The notes below the pieces were generated by a model, which saw nothing but the letters and a program-made list of their open reading frames with translations, was not told where the DNA came from and ran no database searches. A stretch of 41,517 bases of DNA from contig DSBQ01000009.1 in assembly GCA_011045995.1 (NCBI GenBank), positions 1 to 41,517 of the forward strand, read 5' to 3'. The stretch is from Methanoculleus sp. Its GTDB lineage: Archaea; Halobacteriota; Methanomicrobia; Methanomicrobiales; Methanomicrobiaceae. The position numbers and the translations under genes are program-made. Numbering within the stretch: position 1 is the first letter of the stretch; every line of letters begins with the position of its first letter. Positions 33,705-40,646 of this stretch are shown piece after piece.

Positions 33705-33947
33705 ATGACCGCCGAACCAGATGCCGACGCTGAACTCGACTGTATAGGCATGTTTTGTCCGATGCCGATTGCCATGACCAAAGAAGAGATCGAAAAGATC
33801 GGCCCGGGACAGGTACTGAAGGTTGAGGCCGACGATCCTGCGGCCGAGGAGGATATCCTCCGGTGGGCCCGGCGGACCGGTCATGAAATTGTAAAATTTG
33901 AGAAGGAAGAGGGGATTTTGACGTTCTATATCCGGAGGAAGGCGTGA
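33705..33947 (+). CDS. tusA: TusA/SirA-family sulfur carrier protein
   Basis: The 80-residue protein has the TusA core: LDCIGMFCPMPIAMTKEEI with Cys18 in the CPxP motif (CPMP), the residue that carries persulfide sulfur, plus Cys13. The following betaalphabeta part (LKVEADDPAAEEDILRWARRTGHE) is typical. GAGGAG lies 12 bases before the ATG, a long spacing. It is the first of four genes: its TGA overlaps the dsrE ATG (TGATG). It probably passes sulfane sulfur to DsrE and the IscS-like protein. Confidence 0.88.
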   Translation: MTAEPDADAELDCIGMFCPMPIAMTKEEIEKIGPGQVLKVEADDPAAEEDILRWARRTGHEIVKFEKEEGILTFYIRRKA

Positions 33948-34306
33948 TGGCGAAAATATTGTATGTCCAGACGAGTGGCACCGACGCACCGGAACGGCTG
34001 TATGGGCCGTTTATCCTTGGAGCGACGGCAGCTGCTATGGGTGTGGAAGCGAGCATCTTTTTCATGATCAAGGGAATTACGGTCATGAAAAGTGGAGAGG
34101 CCGAGAAGATTCAGATTGGGGCTTTTCCTACCCTAAGAGAGGTCATCGACCAGGCGGCAGATGCCGGCGTGGAATTTTTCGTCTGTGAACAGAGTACCCA
34201 GCTTCTCGGGATGGAGAGGGGGGACTTTATCGGAACGGCACGCATTGCAGGGGCGGCAACGCTGAATGATCTGGCCCTCGAGGCCGACGCCGTAATCTCA
34301 TTCTAA
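33947..34306 (+). CDS. DsrE-family sulfur-transfer protein
   Basis: The 119-residue DsrE/DsrF-like alpha/beta protein has a single conserved Cys80 in EFFVCEQS, the position that accepts sulfur from TusA in the DsrE/TusD family. Gly-rich IAGAATLNDLALEAD follows. Homologues work as sulfur carriers with TusA. It is coupled to tusA by a TGATG overlap and ends 5 bases before the next start, so both are made together with the IscS-like protein. Confidence 0.85.
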   Translation: MAKILYVQTSGTDAPERLYGPFILGATAAAMGVEASIFFMIKGITVMKSGEAEKIQIGAFPTLREVIDQAADAGVEFFVCEQSTQLLGMERGDFIGTARIAGAATLNDLALEADAVISF

Positions 34307-34311
34307 AAGGA

Positions 34312-35469
34312 GTGAGGAAGACGGTGTATCTGGACCATACCTCTGCGGTCCCGGTCGACGAACGGGTAGTTGGCTTTGCCTCACGTTACCTGATCCACGA
34401 CTTTGGGAATCCCTCTTCCCTCCACTCTGTTGGACTTGAGGCAAAGCGGGGCCTTGAGGATGCACGGGGGAAGGTGAAGGAGCTCATTAATGCGGAGTCG
34501 CCCGCTACCATCATCTTTACCGGTTCTGCGACGGAATCGAACAACCTGGCCATCCGGGGGACTGCTCTCAGGAACAAAAAAGCGGGAACAAAGGTGGTCT
34601 CGTCGGCCATCGAGCATATCTCCGTATTGAACCCGATGAAAGAGCTCCAGAAACGGGGATATACCTACGATGTCGTTCCGGTCAGCGCCGAGGGGTTTGT
34701 CGATATCGATGTTCTTGCAGAGACAGTAACCAGGGATACGGTGGTCACATCGATCAATTACGCCAACGATGAGATCGGCACCATCGAGCGGATACGGGAG
34801 ATCAGCCGTATCGTCCACGAAAACGGGCAGTACCTCCATGTCAATGCCACGGCAGCAGCGGGAAGGATTCCGGTGGATGTTCAGAAGGACGGCATTGACC
34901 TCTTAACCCTCTCCTCAAACGACATGTATGGGCCGCGGGGTGCCGCCGCCCTGTATGTCAGGGAAGGGGTGAAGGTGCAGACACTCCTCCCCGGCGGGGG
35001 GCAGGAAAGGGGGCTTCGCTCCGGGACGGAGAATATCTTTGCCATCGCCGGCATGGGCGAGGCGGCGGCAATTGCCGGGCAGGAGATGGCATCGGAAGGA
35101 CCACGCCTCAGGAAGATCGCCGACGCCTACCTGCGGGAGATTCTCACCATTGAGGATGCACATCTGACCGGTCCTCCGGCAGGGCGGCTTCCCGGCCACC
35201 TTAGTTTCAGGTTTGATCGCATTGAGGGTGAGAGCATCCTCTTAAACCTCGATACGGCCTTCGGTATCCAGGTGACGACGGGTTCGGCCTGTTCCTCCCG
35301 GACACTCGAGCCCTCCCACGTACTCCTTGCCATCGGCCTGAAGCACGAGGAGGCACACGGCTCGATGATCATGATGCCGGGACGGTCGAATACCTTAGAG
35401 GAGATCCCCTATGTCGTTGATGCCGTCAGAAAGACTGTTGAACGCCTGCGGTTGATAACCGCGATGTAA
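34312..35469 (+). CDS. Degenerate cysteine desulfurase (IscS-like, no PLP lysine)
   Basis: The 385-residue protein is collinear with class V IscS/NifS but has lost key residues. The PLP Lys motif SxHK reads SSND (Asp204), the PLP-nitrogen Asp is Asn178 (HVNATAAAG for HxDAxQAxG), the Gln is Ala181, and the C-terminal substrate Arg (xRFS) is replaced (GSMIMMPGR). Kept are His102, GGGQERGLRSGTEN and the persulfide loop TGSACSSRTLEPSH (Cys327). It should not release sulfur from cysteine. From memory, Archaeoglobus fulgidus IscS has the same Lys-to-Asp change, lacks activity and binds a cluster with IscU. The start is GTG 34312, or GTG 34324 with GAGG upstream. Confidence 0.88.
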   Translation: MRKTVYLDHTSAVPVDERVVGFASRYLIHDFGNPSSLHSVGLEAKRGLEDARGKVKELINAESPATIIFTGSATESNNLAIRGTALRNKKAGTKVVSSAIEHISVLNPMKELQKRGYTYDVVPVSAEGFVDIDVLAETVTRDTVVTSINYANDEIGTIERIREISRIVHENGQYLHVNATAAAGRIPVDVQKDGIDLLTLSSNDMYGPRGAAALYVREGVKVQTLLPGGGQERGLRSGTENIFAIAGMGEAAAIAGQEMASEGPRLRKIADAYLREILTIEDAHLTGPPAGRLPGHLSFRFDRIEGESILLNLDTAFGIQVTTGSACSSRTLEPSHVLLAIGLKHEEAHGSMIMMPGRSNTLEEIPYVVDAVRKTVERLRLITAM

Positions 35470-35481
35470 GGAGAGGAAACG

Positions 35482-35883
35482 ATGGAAGATGTTCCCCAGA
35501 TTGGCTACTCCAAAAAGGTGATGGACCACTTCATGAATCCCAGAAATGTCGGGAGTATTGAAAATCCCGACGGTGTTGGACGGGTGGGCAACCCCGTCTG
35601 TGGGGACCTCATGGAAGTGAGCATCAGGGTTGAGGATGGAATAATCACGGATGTGAAGTTTAAAACATTTGGCTGTGGGTCGGCGATTGCGACCGCCAGC
35701 ATGGTGACCGAACTTGCGACGGGAAAGACGCTTGAGGAGGCGGACAGGATCACCCGGCAGGACGTGGCCGACGAACTCGAGGGGCTCCCGCCGCGAAAGA
35801 TGCACTGCTCCAACCTTGCGGCCGACGCCCTTCACAAGGCCATAGAGGACTACCGGGAGCGGCACGCGGAGACGGCGGAGTAA
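35482..35883 (+). CDS. iscU: IscU/NifU-type Fe-S cluster scaffold
   Basis: The 133-residue scaffold has all three cluster cysteines: Cys40 (GNPVCGD, with Asp42), Cys65 (KTFGCGSAIA) and Cys109 (KMHCSN). The length matches the N-terminal NifU/IscU domain alone. The IscS-docking LPPRKMHC replaces the LPPVK(L/M)HC motif closely. GGAGAGG lies just before the ATG, 12 bases after the IscS-like gene. An intact scaffold beside a desulfurase without catalytic Lys means sulfur must come from elsewhere, probably via TusA/DsrE. Confidence 0.93.
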   Translation: MEDVPQIGYSKKVMDHFMNPRNVGSIENPDGVGRVGNPVCGDLMEVSIRVEDGIITDVKFKTFGCGSAIATASMVTELATGKTLEEADRITRQDVADELEGLPPRKMHCSNLAADALHKAIEDYRERHAETAE

Positions 35884-35974
35884 GGTACCGCACGTGCATG
35901 AAAGGGGAGGTTCAGGTCCCTATAAAATTCCAGGCTCTGTCCTTCTCATCTCCTGGTACTCTTTCTCCGATCCC

Positions 35975-35980
35975 TTTATG
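35975..35980 (+). promoter_or_regulatory. TATA element for a leaderless flavodoxin
   Basis: TTTATG lies 27 bases before the ATG at 36004, which has no ribosome site. A second TATA-like CCTATAAAAT is at about 35929-35938. Confidence 0.4.
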
Positions 35981-36003
35981 AGCCCCCTGACAAATCCACT
36001 ATC

Positions 36004-36519
36004 ATGGCAACCAAAATTCTCGTCGTCTATGCGAGCCGCTACGGCTCCACCCGTGAGGTGGCGGAGGCCGTCGGCGAGGTTCTTGCCGGCAGAGGGCCCG
36101 GTGTTGAGGTGGAGGTAACCCCTGCGAAAGAGGCGGGCGATAGTATTGATATTGCATCGTACGCGATGGTGGTCATCGGGAGCCCCGTCTATGCCGGGAA
36201 GTGGCTCGGGGATGCGCTTTTGTTTGTGAAGAAGCACGCGGGTGCCCTGCAGGAGGTGTCGGTCGCGATCTTTTCGACGGGCCTTGCGATGACGGAGGAT
36301 ACGCCGGAGAACCGGGAGAAGATGGCGGAGGCCGCACAGGACGTCACCGACCTGGTTGCCCCCGTTGCCACCGGGATGTTTGCAGGTAAACTCATCTATG
36401 ACAACCTCAATCTGCCGATGCGGCTGATGATAAAAGCGATGAAAGCCCCGGAGGGGGACTTTCGGGACTGGGATGCGATCAGGAGTTGGGCCCAAGGTCT
36501 GCCCTTACCCCCCGGATAG
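36004..36519 (+). CDS. Flavodoxin-domain protein (HemG/Flavodoxin_5-like)
   Basis: The 171-residue FMN-binding protein has the phosphate loop VVYASRYGSTREVA (about 7-20) and later the isoalloxazine-contact loops IGSPVYAGKW (about 59-68) and FSTGLAMTEDTP. Such proteins resemble the menaquinone-dependent protoporphyrinogen oxidase HemG and carry electrons. It lies 120 bases after iscU with its own promoter. Partner unknown. Confidence 0.85.
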   Translation: MATKILVVYASRYGSTREVAEAVGEVLAGRGPGVEVEVTPAKEAGDSIDIASYAMVVIGSPVYAGKWLGDALLFVKKHAGALQEVSVAIFSTGLAMTEDTPENREKMAEAAQDVTDLVAPVATGMFAGKLIYDNLNLPMRLMIKAMKAPEGDFRDWDAIRSWAQGLPLPPG

Positions 36520-36685
36520 ATCCGTTCCCGCTGCCCGGGCTCTCACATGGGGAGGGATCCGGTGAGATCAGGGGGAGGGCGTCCTTCTAAGAGACCGGGT
36601 GAACCCGCGGGAACCGCAGAGCCTGCATGGGGTCTTCTTCCGGCAATAACCATCGGTCAGCCGGGGGTCGGCCGGAAAAAAAGGA

Positions 36686-36955
36686 TCAGATGATGGTCTC
36701 CGGGTGGTGTTCCCCGCTCAGGAACGCCGGGCGGGCGTCTTCAACCCTGAGCGTCCTTCCTTCGAATTCCTTGCCCCCCATTACTTCCCGTGCCCGTTCG
36801 GCCCCCTCAAGGGTATCGAAGGTGACAAACCCAAATCCCCTGCCTCCGACGACTTCGACCTCTTTGATGGTGCCAAATTCTGAAAACAGTTCTTTCAGGT
36901 CATCCCCGGTGACCTTATGGTTGAGATTTCCGACATAGAGTTTGTGACTCTCCAC
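36686..36955 (-). CDS. RRM-domain RNA-binding protein
   Basis: The 89-residue protein is a single RNA recognition motif: RNP2 is KLYVGNL (about 5-11) and RNP1 is GRGFGFVTF (about 38-46), with a short acidic tail. It resembles the small cyanobacterial Rbp proteins, which are cold- or stress-induced. The start is a GTG at 36955 with AGGAGG 8 bases and AGGAG 3 bases upstream; the frame upstream lacks a family match. A leader of about 170 bases carries a 29-base repeat pair (37035-37063, 37096-37124). RRM proteins are uncommon in archaea. Confidence 0.88.
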   Translation of the reverse strand: MESHKLYVGNLNHKVTGDDLKELFSEFGTIKEVEVVGGRGFGFVTFDTLEGAERAREVMGGKEFEGRTLRVEDARPAFLSGEHHPETII

Positions 36956-37034
36956 TGCTCCTGCCTCCTGATACCACGTATGATACCGCTCCTCCCCAAT
37001 GAATCTTTGGTCATCCAGGGCGGTGGGGGGTGGG

Positions 37035-37063
37035 GGAAGGTTCCCCGCAGAGGAGGAGTAAGG
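37035..37063. repeat. Leader repeat copy 1 (29 bp)
   Basis: Matches copy 2 at 26 of 29 bases. It begins with GGAAGGTTCC inside the larger palindrome GGGGAA-GG-TTCCCC (37033-37046), upstream of the RRM gene. Confidence 0.65.
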
Positions 37064-37095
37064 GCATACCCTGTCGATAGTTGCAATAATTGCCC

Positions 37096-37124
37096 GGAAG
37101 GTTCCCTGCAGTGGAGAAGTAAGG
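37096..37124. repeat. Leader repeat copy 2 (29 bp)
   Basis: Direct repeat of copy 1, 61 bases away, with the same GGAA-GG-TTCC core. It ends right at the stop codon of the MJ1316-domain gene. Confidence 0.65.
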
Positions 37125-37373
37125 TCAGGACGGCCGTTCCCACACGGGGACGCCTTTGTAGAGGATCCTGAGAATGCGGTGGTAGGGAATCGGCGTGTCC
37201 CCGGTGCCGGACGCCACGACGAAATAGTCCCTGTCGAGGCAGGCAATCTGCCCGCCTTCCACGGACGACCGATCATCCCGTGCACCGCGGTCGAGATACT
37301 CCACGCTCACATGGACGAAATCAAATGCCGGGTCATGCAGAAAGCGCAGCAAAAGGGCATGGCTGGTACGCAT
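37125..37373 (-). CDS. MJ1316/DUF504 (UPF0248) RNA-associated protein
   Basis: The 82-residue protein fits the family formerly DUF504, now described as an RNA cyclic-group end recognition domain. Seen: FLHDPAFDFVHVSVEYLDRGARDD near the N-terminus and IPYHRILRILYKGVPVWER at the end, the family's hallmark. It may act in RNA repair or end recognition. A TATA-like GCAAAATAGG lies about 30 bases before the ATG, which has no ribosome site, so it could be leaderless. It lies upstream of the RRM gene in the same direction; both are RNA-binding. Confidence 0.75.
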   Translation of the reverse strand: MRTSHALLLRFLHDPAFDFVHVSVEYLDRGARDDRSSVEGGQIACLDRDYFVVASGTGDTPIPYHRILRILYKGVPVWERPS

Positions 37374-37755
37374 GGAGGGAACAGGGCGGTTCTCCTATTT
37401 TGCTCTTTGGTGAATGCCTGAGAGAAAAGGCTGCAACGGCCTTCCCGGAGGGAAATCAGTTGCCTGATATCCCGTCGACGGAAGGCAAAGTGCCGCCGGA
37501 CCGCCCCAGCACTACACGTGGGGCCATCGGACACGACGTCCGCTGCGGGGAGGGAAAGGATCAGGCGCACCGATGCCCTCATCCCGAACTCACCCACATA
37601 GCCTGCAAGAGCGCCTCTTCTGCAGGTTCGGTCAGTTCGGTGTCCGGCAGCGGGGCGGGGTCACCCTGGTCGAAGAGCTGGGTAATGCTTTCGAACCTGA
37701 ACGAGAGGATGGCTCCGTCGTCCCCGTCGGTCCTCTCCACAACGATTGCCCTCAT
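37307..37755 (-). pseudogene. Frameshifted gene: 58-residue start frame continuing in another frame
   Basis: Frame one (37579-37755, ATG with GGAGA 6 bases upstream) encodes 58 residues including ESITQLFDQGDPAPLP and LTEPAEEALLQA. The protein sense continues in another frame (about 37597 down to 37307): GEFGMRASVRLILSLP, then HFAFRRRDIRQLISLREGR. Together these read like one bacterial-type conserved protein with FDxxDPxPxxxxxLxxxAEExI, then LxIxLP, then a HFxxRxxxxxxxLxxLxRxGRxSL helix. One extra G in the GGG run at 37593-37595 would join the frames. The end overlaps the MJ1316 gene start. The family identity is from memory. Confidence 0.5.
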
Positions 37756-37821
37756 GAAATATCTCCGACGAGTGGTGCTCGCGCCGGGATATCATCCTGT
37801 TTGTGGTAGGGGGGCGGGCGC

Positions 37822-37828
37822 TGTATAC
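37822..37828 (+). promoter_or_regulatory. TATA box for the radical SAM gene
   Basis: TGTATAC predicts a start near 37850 and a leader of about 33 bases. A divergent TATA-like ATGATATCC (minus, near 37788-37796) may serve the frameshifted gene. Confidence 0.4.
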
Positions 37829-37882
37829 CATGCCGCTTTCATCCCCCATACCTACTTGAAGGCACACGCACCAACGGAGGGT

Positions 37883-38881
37883 ATGGAAGGGTACCGGAAC
37901 TGCCGTCTCTGCGAGTGGCAATGCAGCGTCGACCGCCTGAAGGGGGACCGGGGCGTCTGCCGGGCCGGGCAGGCGGAGATTGCGGCGACGATGTGCTCCG
38001 CCTCCCTCAGGAGCTATATCGTCACGCTTGCCGGATGCTGTTACCGGTGCCTGCACTGCAATGCCTACCGGATCTCACAGCACCCCGACCCCGGCTGGCA
38101 CTACCGGGGATATATCTCCCCCACAGCGCTCGTCGCGGAGGCGGCGGAGCGGATGGCGGCCTTCGAAGGGCCTCCCCTCCGCACCATCAGCTTCACCGGC
38201 GGCGACCCCATCATCCACCTCCCCTATATCGGGGAGGTGGGGCGCGAGATCCACCGGCAGGGGCTCGGGTGCGGCCTGGGCCTCTCCACCGGGGGGTTTG
38301 CCACCCGCGAGGCGATGGCACGCATCGTCTCCCTCTGCGATGTCATCACCCTCGAGATAAAGGCCTACTCCGACCGCCTCCACCGGGCACTGACCGGGGC
38401 TCCCGTGGCGCCGGTCCTCAGGAACGCCGCATATCTCGTCGATAACGGGAGGGACCGCATCCGGGTCTTTCGGACGGTGGTCATCCCGGGGATGACGGAC
38501 GGCGAGGTGGCAGAGATTGCGGCATTCATCGCCTCCCTGGATGCGACGGTGCCCTACCGCCTCATCGGGTTTCGGCCCAACAATGTCCTCTACTACCATC
38601 CCGGCCCCTCCCGCGATGAGATGGAGCGCCTCTCCGGGGTCTGCCGGGATGCGGGGCTTGCCGATGTCGCATGGGCCGGATATTACCCGGAACGGGTAAA
38701 AGCCGACATCGCCGCGGCCGCCGCCCGCCTTGCACCTGCGTACGGGAACGACCCCGCGGCGGCGCTCACCGCCGCGTATGCAGCGGTCTGCGGGTGCCCC
38801 ACCCACCCGCGGGACTGCGGAAACTGCCCGCTGCGTGGCCGGTGTCCCGCCACCCTCCACGAACCGTGGCGGAGGACATAG
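37883..38881 (+). CDS. Radical SAM protein of the PflA-like group
   Basis: The about 332-residue protein has an N-terminal Cys motif (CRLCEWQC then GVCRAG), the radical SAM CxxxCxxC (CCYRCLHC, about 53-60), the SAM-binding FTGGDP (about 103), and a C-terminal Cys cluster (CGCPTHPRDCGNCPLRGRC) likely to hold an extra Fe-S cluster. This resembles pyruvate formate-lyase-activating-enzyme-like proteins of unknown target. The ATG at 37883 is used because homology-like sequence begins there; GGAGG is only 2 bases upstream, which is close. The long frame upstream (from 37280) runs over opposite-strand genes. Confidence 0.85.
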   Translation: MEGYRNCRLCEWQCSVDRLKGDRGVCRAGQAEIAATMCSASLRSYIVTLAGCCYRCLHCNAYRISQHPDPGWHYRGYISPTALVAEAAERMAAFEGPPLRTISFTGGDPIIHLPYIGEVGREIHRQGLGCGLGLSTGGFATREAMARIVSLCDVITLEIKAYSDRLHRALTGAPVAPVLRNAAYLVDNGRDRIRVFRTVVIPGMTDGEVAEIAAFIASLDATVPYRLIGFRPNNVLYYHPGPSRDEMERLSGVCRDAGLADVAWAGYYPERVKADIAAAAARLAPAYGNDPAAALTAAYAAVCGCPTHPRDCGNCPLRGRCPATLHEPWRRT

Positions 38882-38914
38882 GACAGCGCGGAATTCGGCG
38901 TAAAAGAGAATTTA

Positions 38915-39088
38915 TTAGTCTTTCTGGGTGATTGTCGAGATTGAGATCCTGCAGTCGCTGATGCAGCCATGGCTTGCAAAGACCTCACGGATCTCCCTGC
39001 AGACCCGTTCGCACATGATGTCTGCGTCGCACTGCTGGTCGTTGGAAAGCTCGATATAACCGGTAAATTCTGCGTTGAATGTCTTCAT
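38915..39088 (-). CDS. Small Cys-rich protein (57 residues), unknown
   Basis: The frame MKTFNAEFTGYIELSN... carries five cysteines: QQC, then MCERVC, then HGCISDC, with spacing C-x5-C-x3-C-x11-C-x3-C, and ends SISTITQKD. Codon bias is gene-like throughout. The fold could be beta-alpha-beta with metal or Fe-S binding. There is no Shine-Dalgarno site (AAGGGG is 11 bases upstream). It is convergent to the radical SAM gene. Not recognised. Confidence 0.6.
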   Translation of the reverse strand: MKTFNAEFTGYIELSNDQQCDADIMCERVCREIREVFASHGCISDCRISISTITQKD

Positions 39089-39200
39089 TGCTTAATGCCC
39101 CTTGGAAAAAATGTTGCCCGGAGGAGGGCATGAAGGCACCGGAGCTGACAATAGTGTGGGATAGGTCCCGTTCCGGGGGTGGTCCGCTTCGTCTTTGTTG

Positions 39201-39365
39201 TTACCTGCAGATCAGATCGCAGGTCCGCTGGCACCTAAGGAATGCGTCCGTCTCCTCCTCAATGGTCCAGCAGCCTGCCCGGCGGATCTTCTCGATGGTC
39301 ATCCCGCGGGGCTGATGGCCGTCGTCGATGACGAGCACGCCGCCCGGCCGGGTGATCCGGCTCAT
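39201..39365 (-). pseudogene. C-terminal remnant of a SAM-dependent methyltransferase
   Basis: The frame reads SRITRPGGVLVIDDGHQP and continues to a terminal Cys pair region (RCQRTCDLIC). This is the last motif block (RxxKPGGxLxIDDGH) of class I SAM methyltransferases such as those next to arsenite/corrinoid-type genes. The SAM-binding first half is absent upstream, where only a decamer repeat is found. It is therefore a truncated copy, though a small protein starting at the ATG 39365 cannot be excluded. Confidence 0.55.
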
Positions 39366-39405
39366 CGAGATGGTGGAACCGGCGGTGCGGGGGGATTGAG
39401 CCTAC

Positions 39406-39435
39406 AATCTCCGGCAATCTCCGGCAATCTCCGGC
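39406..39435. repeat. Three tandem AATCTCCGGC decamers
   Basis: Three perfect decamer copies with a fourth degenerate one (to 39445) lie between the methyltransferase remnant and the DUF4405 gene. Confidence 0.75.
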
Positions 39436-39447
39436 GTTCTTCGGCTT

Positions 39448-39717
39448 TCACTGTTTTTCCAGGAGTTTCCGGGTGACGGACACAATCCACCGCCGGTTCA
39501 GGTACAGGTGCACCAGGGTGAAGAGTCCCAAGAGGATGCCGCTTGCGTCGTGCAGACTGGTGATCTGGTCTATTGGCATCTCTATTGCTGCCCGGTGGAA
39601 GAACCGCACAAAACCCGGCAATTTCAGGACGCCCGTCACAAAGCAGATAATAAAAGAGATGGCGAGCATCACATCGACAAGATATTTCTGTTTCACCGTG
39701 GCTGACACAGACGCCAT
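39448..39717 (-). CDS. DUF4405-like small membrane protein
   Basis: The 89-residue protein has two membrane helices (about 12-32 and 57-77) each followed by conserved residues: LHDASG and LVHLYLNRRW. Two or three His near the membrane fit a DUF4405/cytochrome b-like fragment that could bind haem. The ATG at 39717 is preferred because the TATA (39740-39747) is 27 bases before it; 39723 is possible and 39741 lies in the TATA box. It is probably leaderless. Confidence 0.7.
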   Translation of the reverse strand: MASVSATVKQKYLVDVMLAISFIICFVTGVLKLPGFVRFFHRAAIEMPIDQITSLHDASGILLGLFTLVHLYLNRRWIVSVTRKLLEKQ

Positions 39718-39739
39718 AGACATTCTTTGATGTGAGATC

Positions 39740-39747
39740 ATAATAGA
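39740..39747 (-). promoter_or_regulatory. TATA box for the DUF4405-like gene
   Basis: The minus strand reads CTATTATG, about 27 bases before the ATG at 39717. Confidence 0.45.
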
Positions 39748-39836
39748 GGTTTTCCCCTAACGTAAGACGGACCGGTAAGGGGTGATTCCCCCTGCGAAAC
39801 CGAGGATATTTTTCTCTCCTGTGCCTCCCTTTCGGG

Positions 39837-40526
39837 TTATATCAACGCATCTTTGAGCGCCGCCCGTGCGAGCAGGCGGGTGGAGTCGAGCACCGGAAGC
39901 GGGCAGTCGTCGGGGTCGACGAGGAGCGGTATCTCCGTGCATCCGAGGACGACGGCGTCGCATCCGCTCGCTTTGAGCTTTGCGATCACCTTGTTGAAGT
40001 AGAGGCGTGACTCCTCGGTGAAGATGCCGTTGACGAGTTGCGTAAAGATGATGGTGTCGATGCGTTCGCGGTCGCCCTCGTCCGGTATTTCGCAGGCGAT
40101 GCCGACCTCGGCGAGCCGCCGGGGGTAGACCGGGCCTGTCATCAGGTATTTCGTCCCGGTGATCCCGAGTTTGGTGCAGCCGTGCAGTTTTGCCTCATGC
40201 CCAACGGCGTCGGCAATGTGAATCCACGGAACGGGAGACGTCGCCGCGACCTTGTCGAATGCCTCGTGGATAGTGTTGTCCGGGCAGATGAGAAGCTCGG
40301 CGCCGATGGCAACGAGTTTCTCTGCGGTGCCAAGCATGAGTGCCGCAACGCCGTCCCAGTCGCCGGACCGGATGTAGGGCATATACTCGCCCAGCGGGTA
40401 GGTGTGCATCGATACCTCAGGATGCATGTGTTCTCCCATCAGTGCCGGGGCCTCGCCGCAGAGGGTGCGGTAACAGAGTGCCGCCCCTTCGGCGCTGCAC
40501 GCAACGATTCCGACATGCTTTGGCAT
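39837..40526 (-). CDS. Aspartate/glutamate racemase-family protein with one catalytic Cys replaced
   Basis: The 229-residue protein has the two-domain racemase fold. The second catalytic Cys is present (VVLGCTEIPLL, about 195). The first, usually in CNT(A/M)H, reads PDNTIHEAF, so Asp stands in place of Cys. This occurs in a subgroup of the family, where activity may be altered or the ligand different. An AGGACC lies shortly before the ATG. Divergent from the next ABC ATPase gene. The substrate is unknown. Confidence 0.82.
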   Translation of the reverse strand: MPKHVGIVACSAEGAALCYRTLCGEAPALMGEHMHPEVSMHTYPLGEYMPYIRSGDWDGVAALMLGTAEKLVAIGAELLICPDNTIHEAFDKVAATSPVPWIHIADAVGHEAKLHGCTKLGITGTKYLMTGPVYPRRLAEVGIACEIPDEGDRERIDTIIFTQLVNGIFTEESRLYFNKVIAKLKASGCDAVVLGCTEIPLLVDPDDCPLPVLDSTRLLARAALKDALI

Positions 40527-40646
40527 AGTGGTCCTATGTTGTGGATGCTATGATTTCATGGTTTTGAGGCAGAGACGCAGGCCGCCGGGGGAAGGAAACA
40601 TTGATGCCTCCCGTACGAGAACAGTGATCAACGGTCCGTGCATGCC

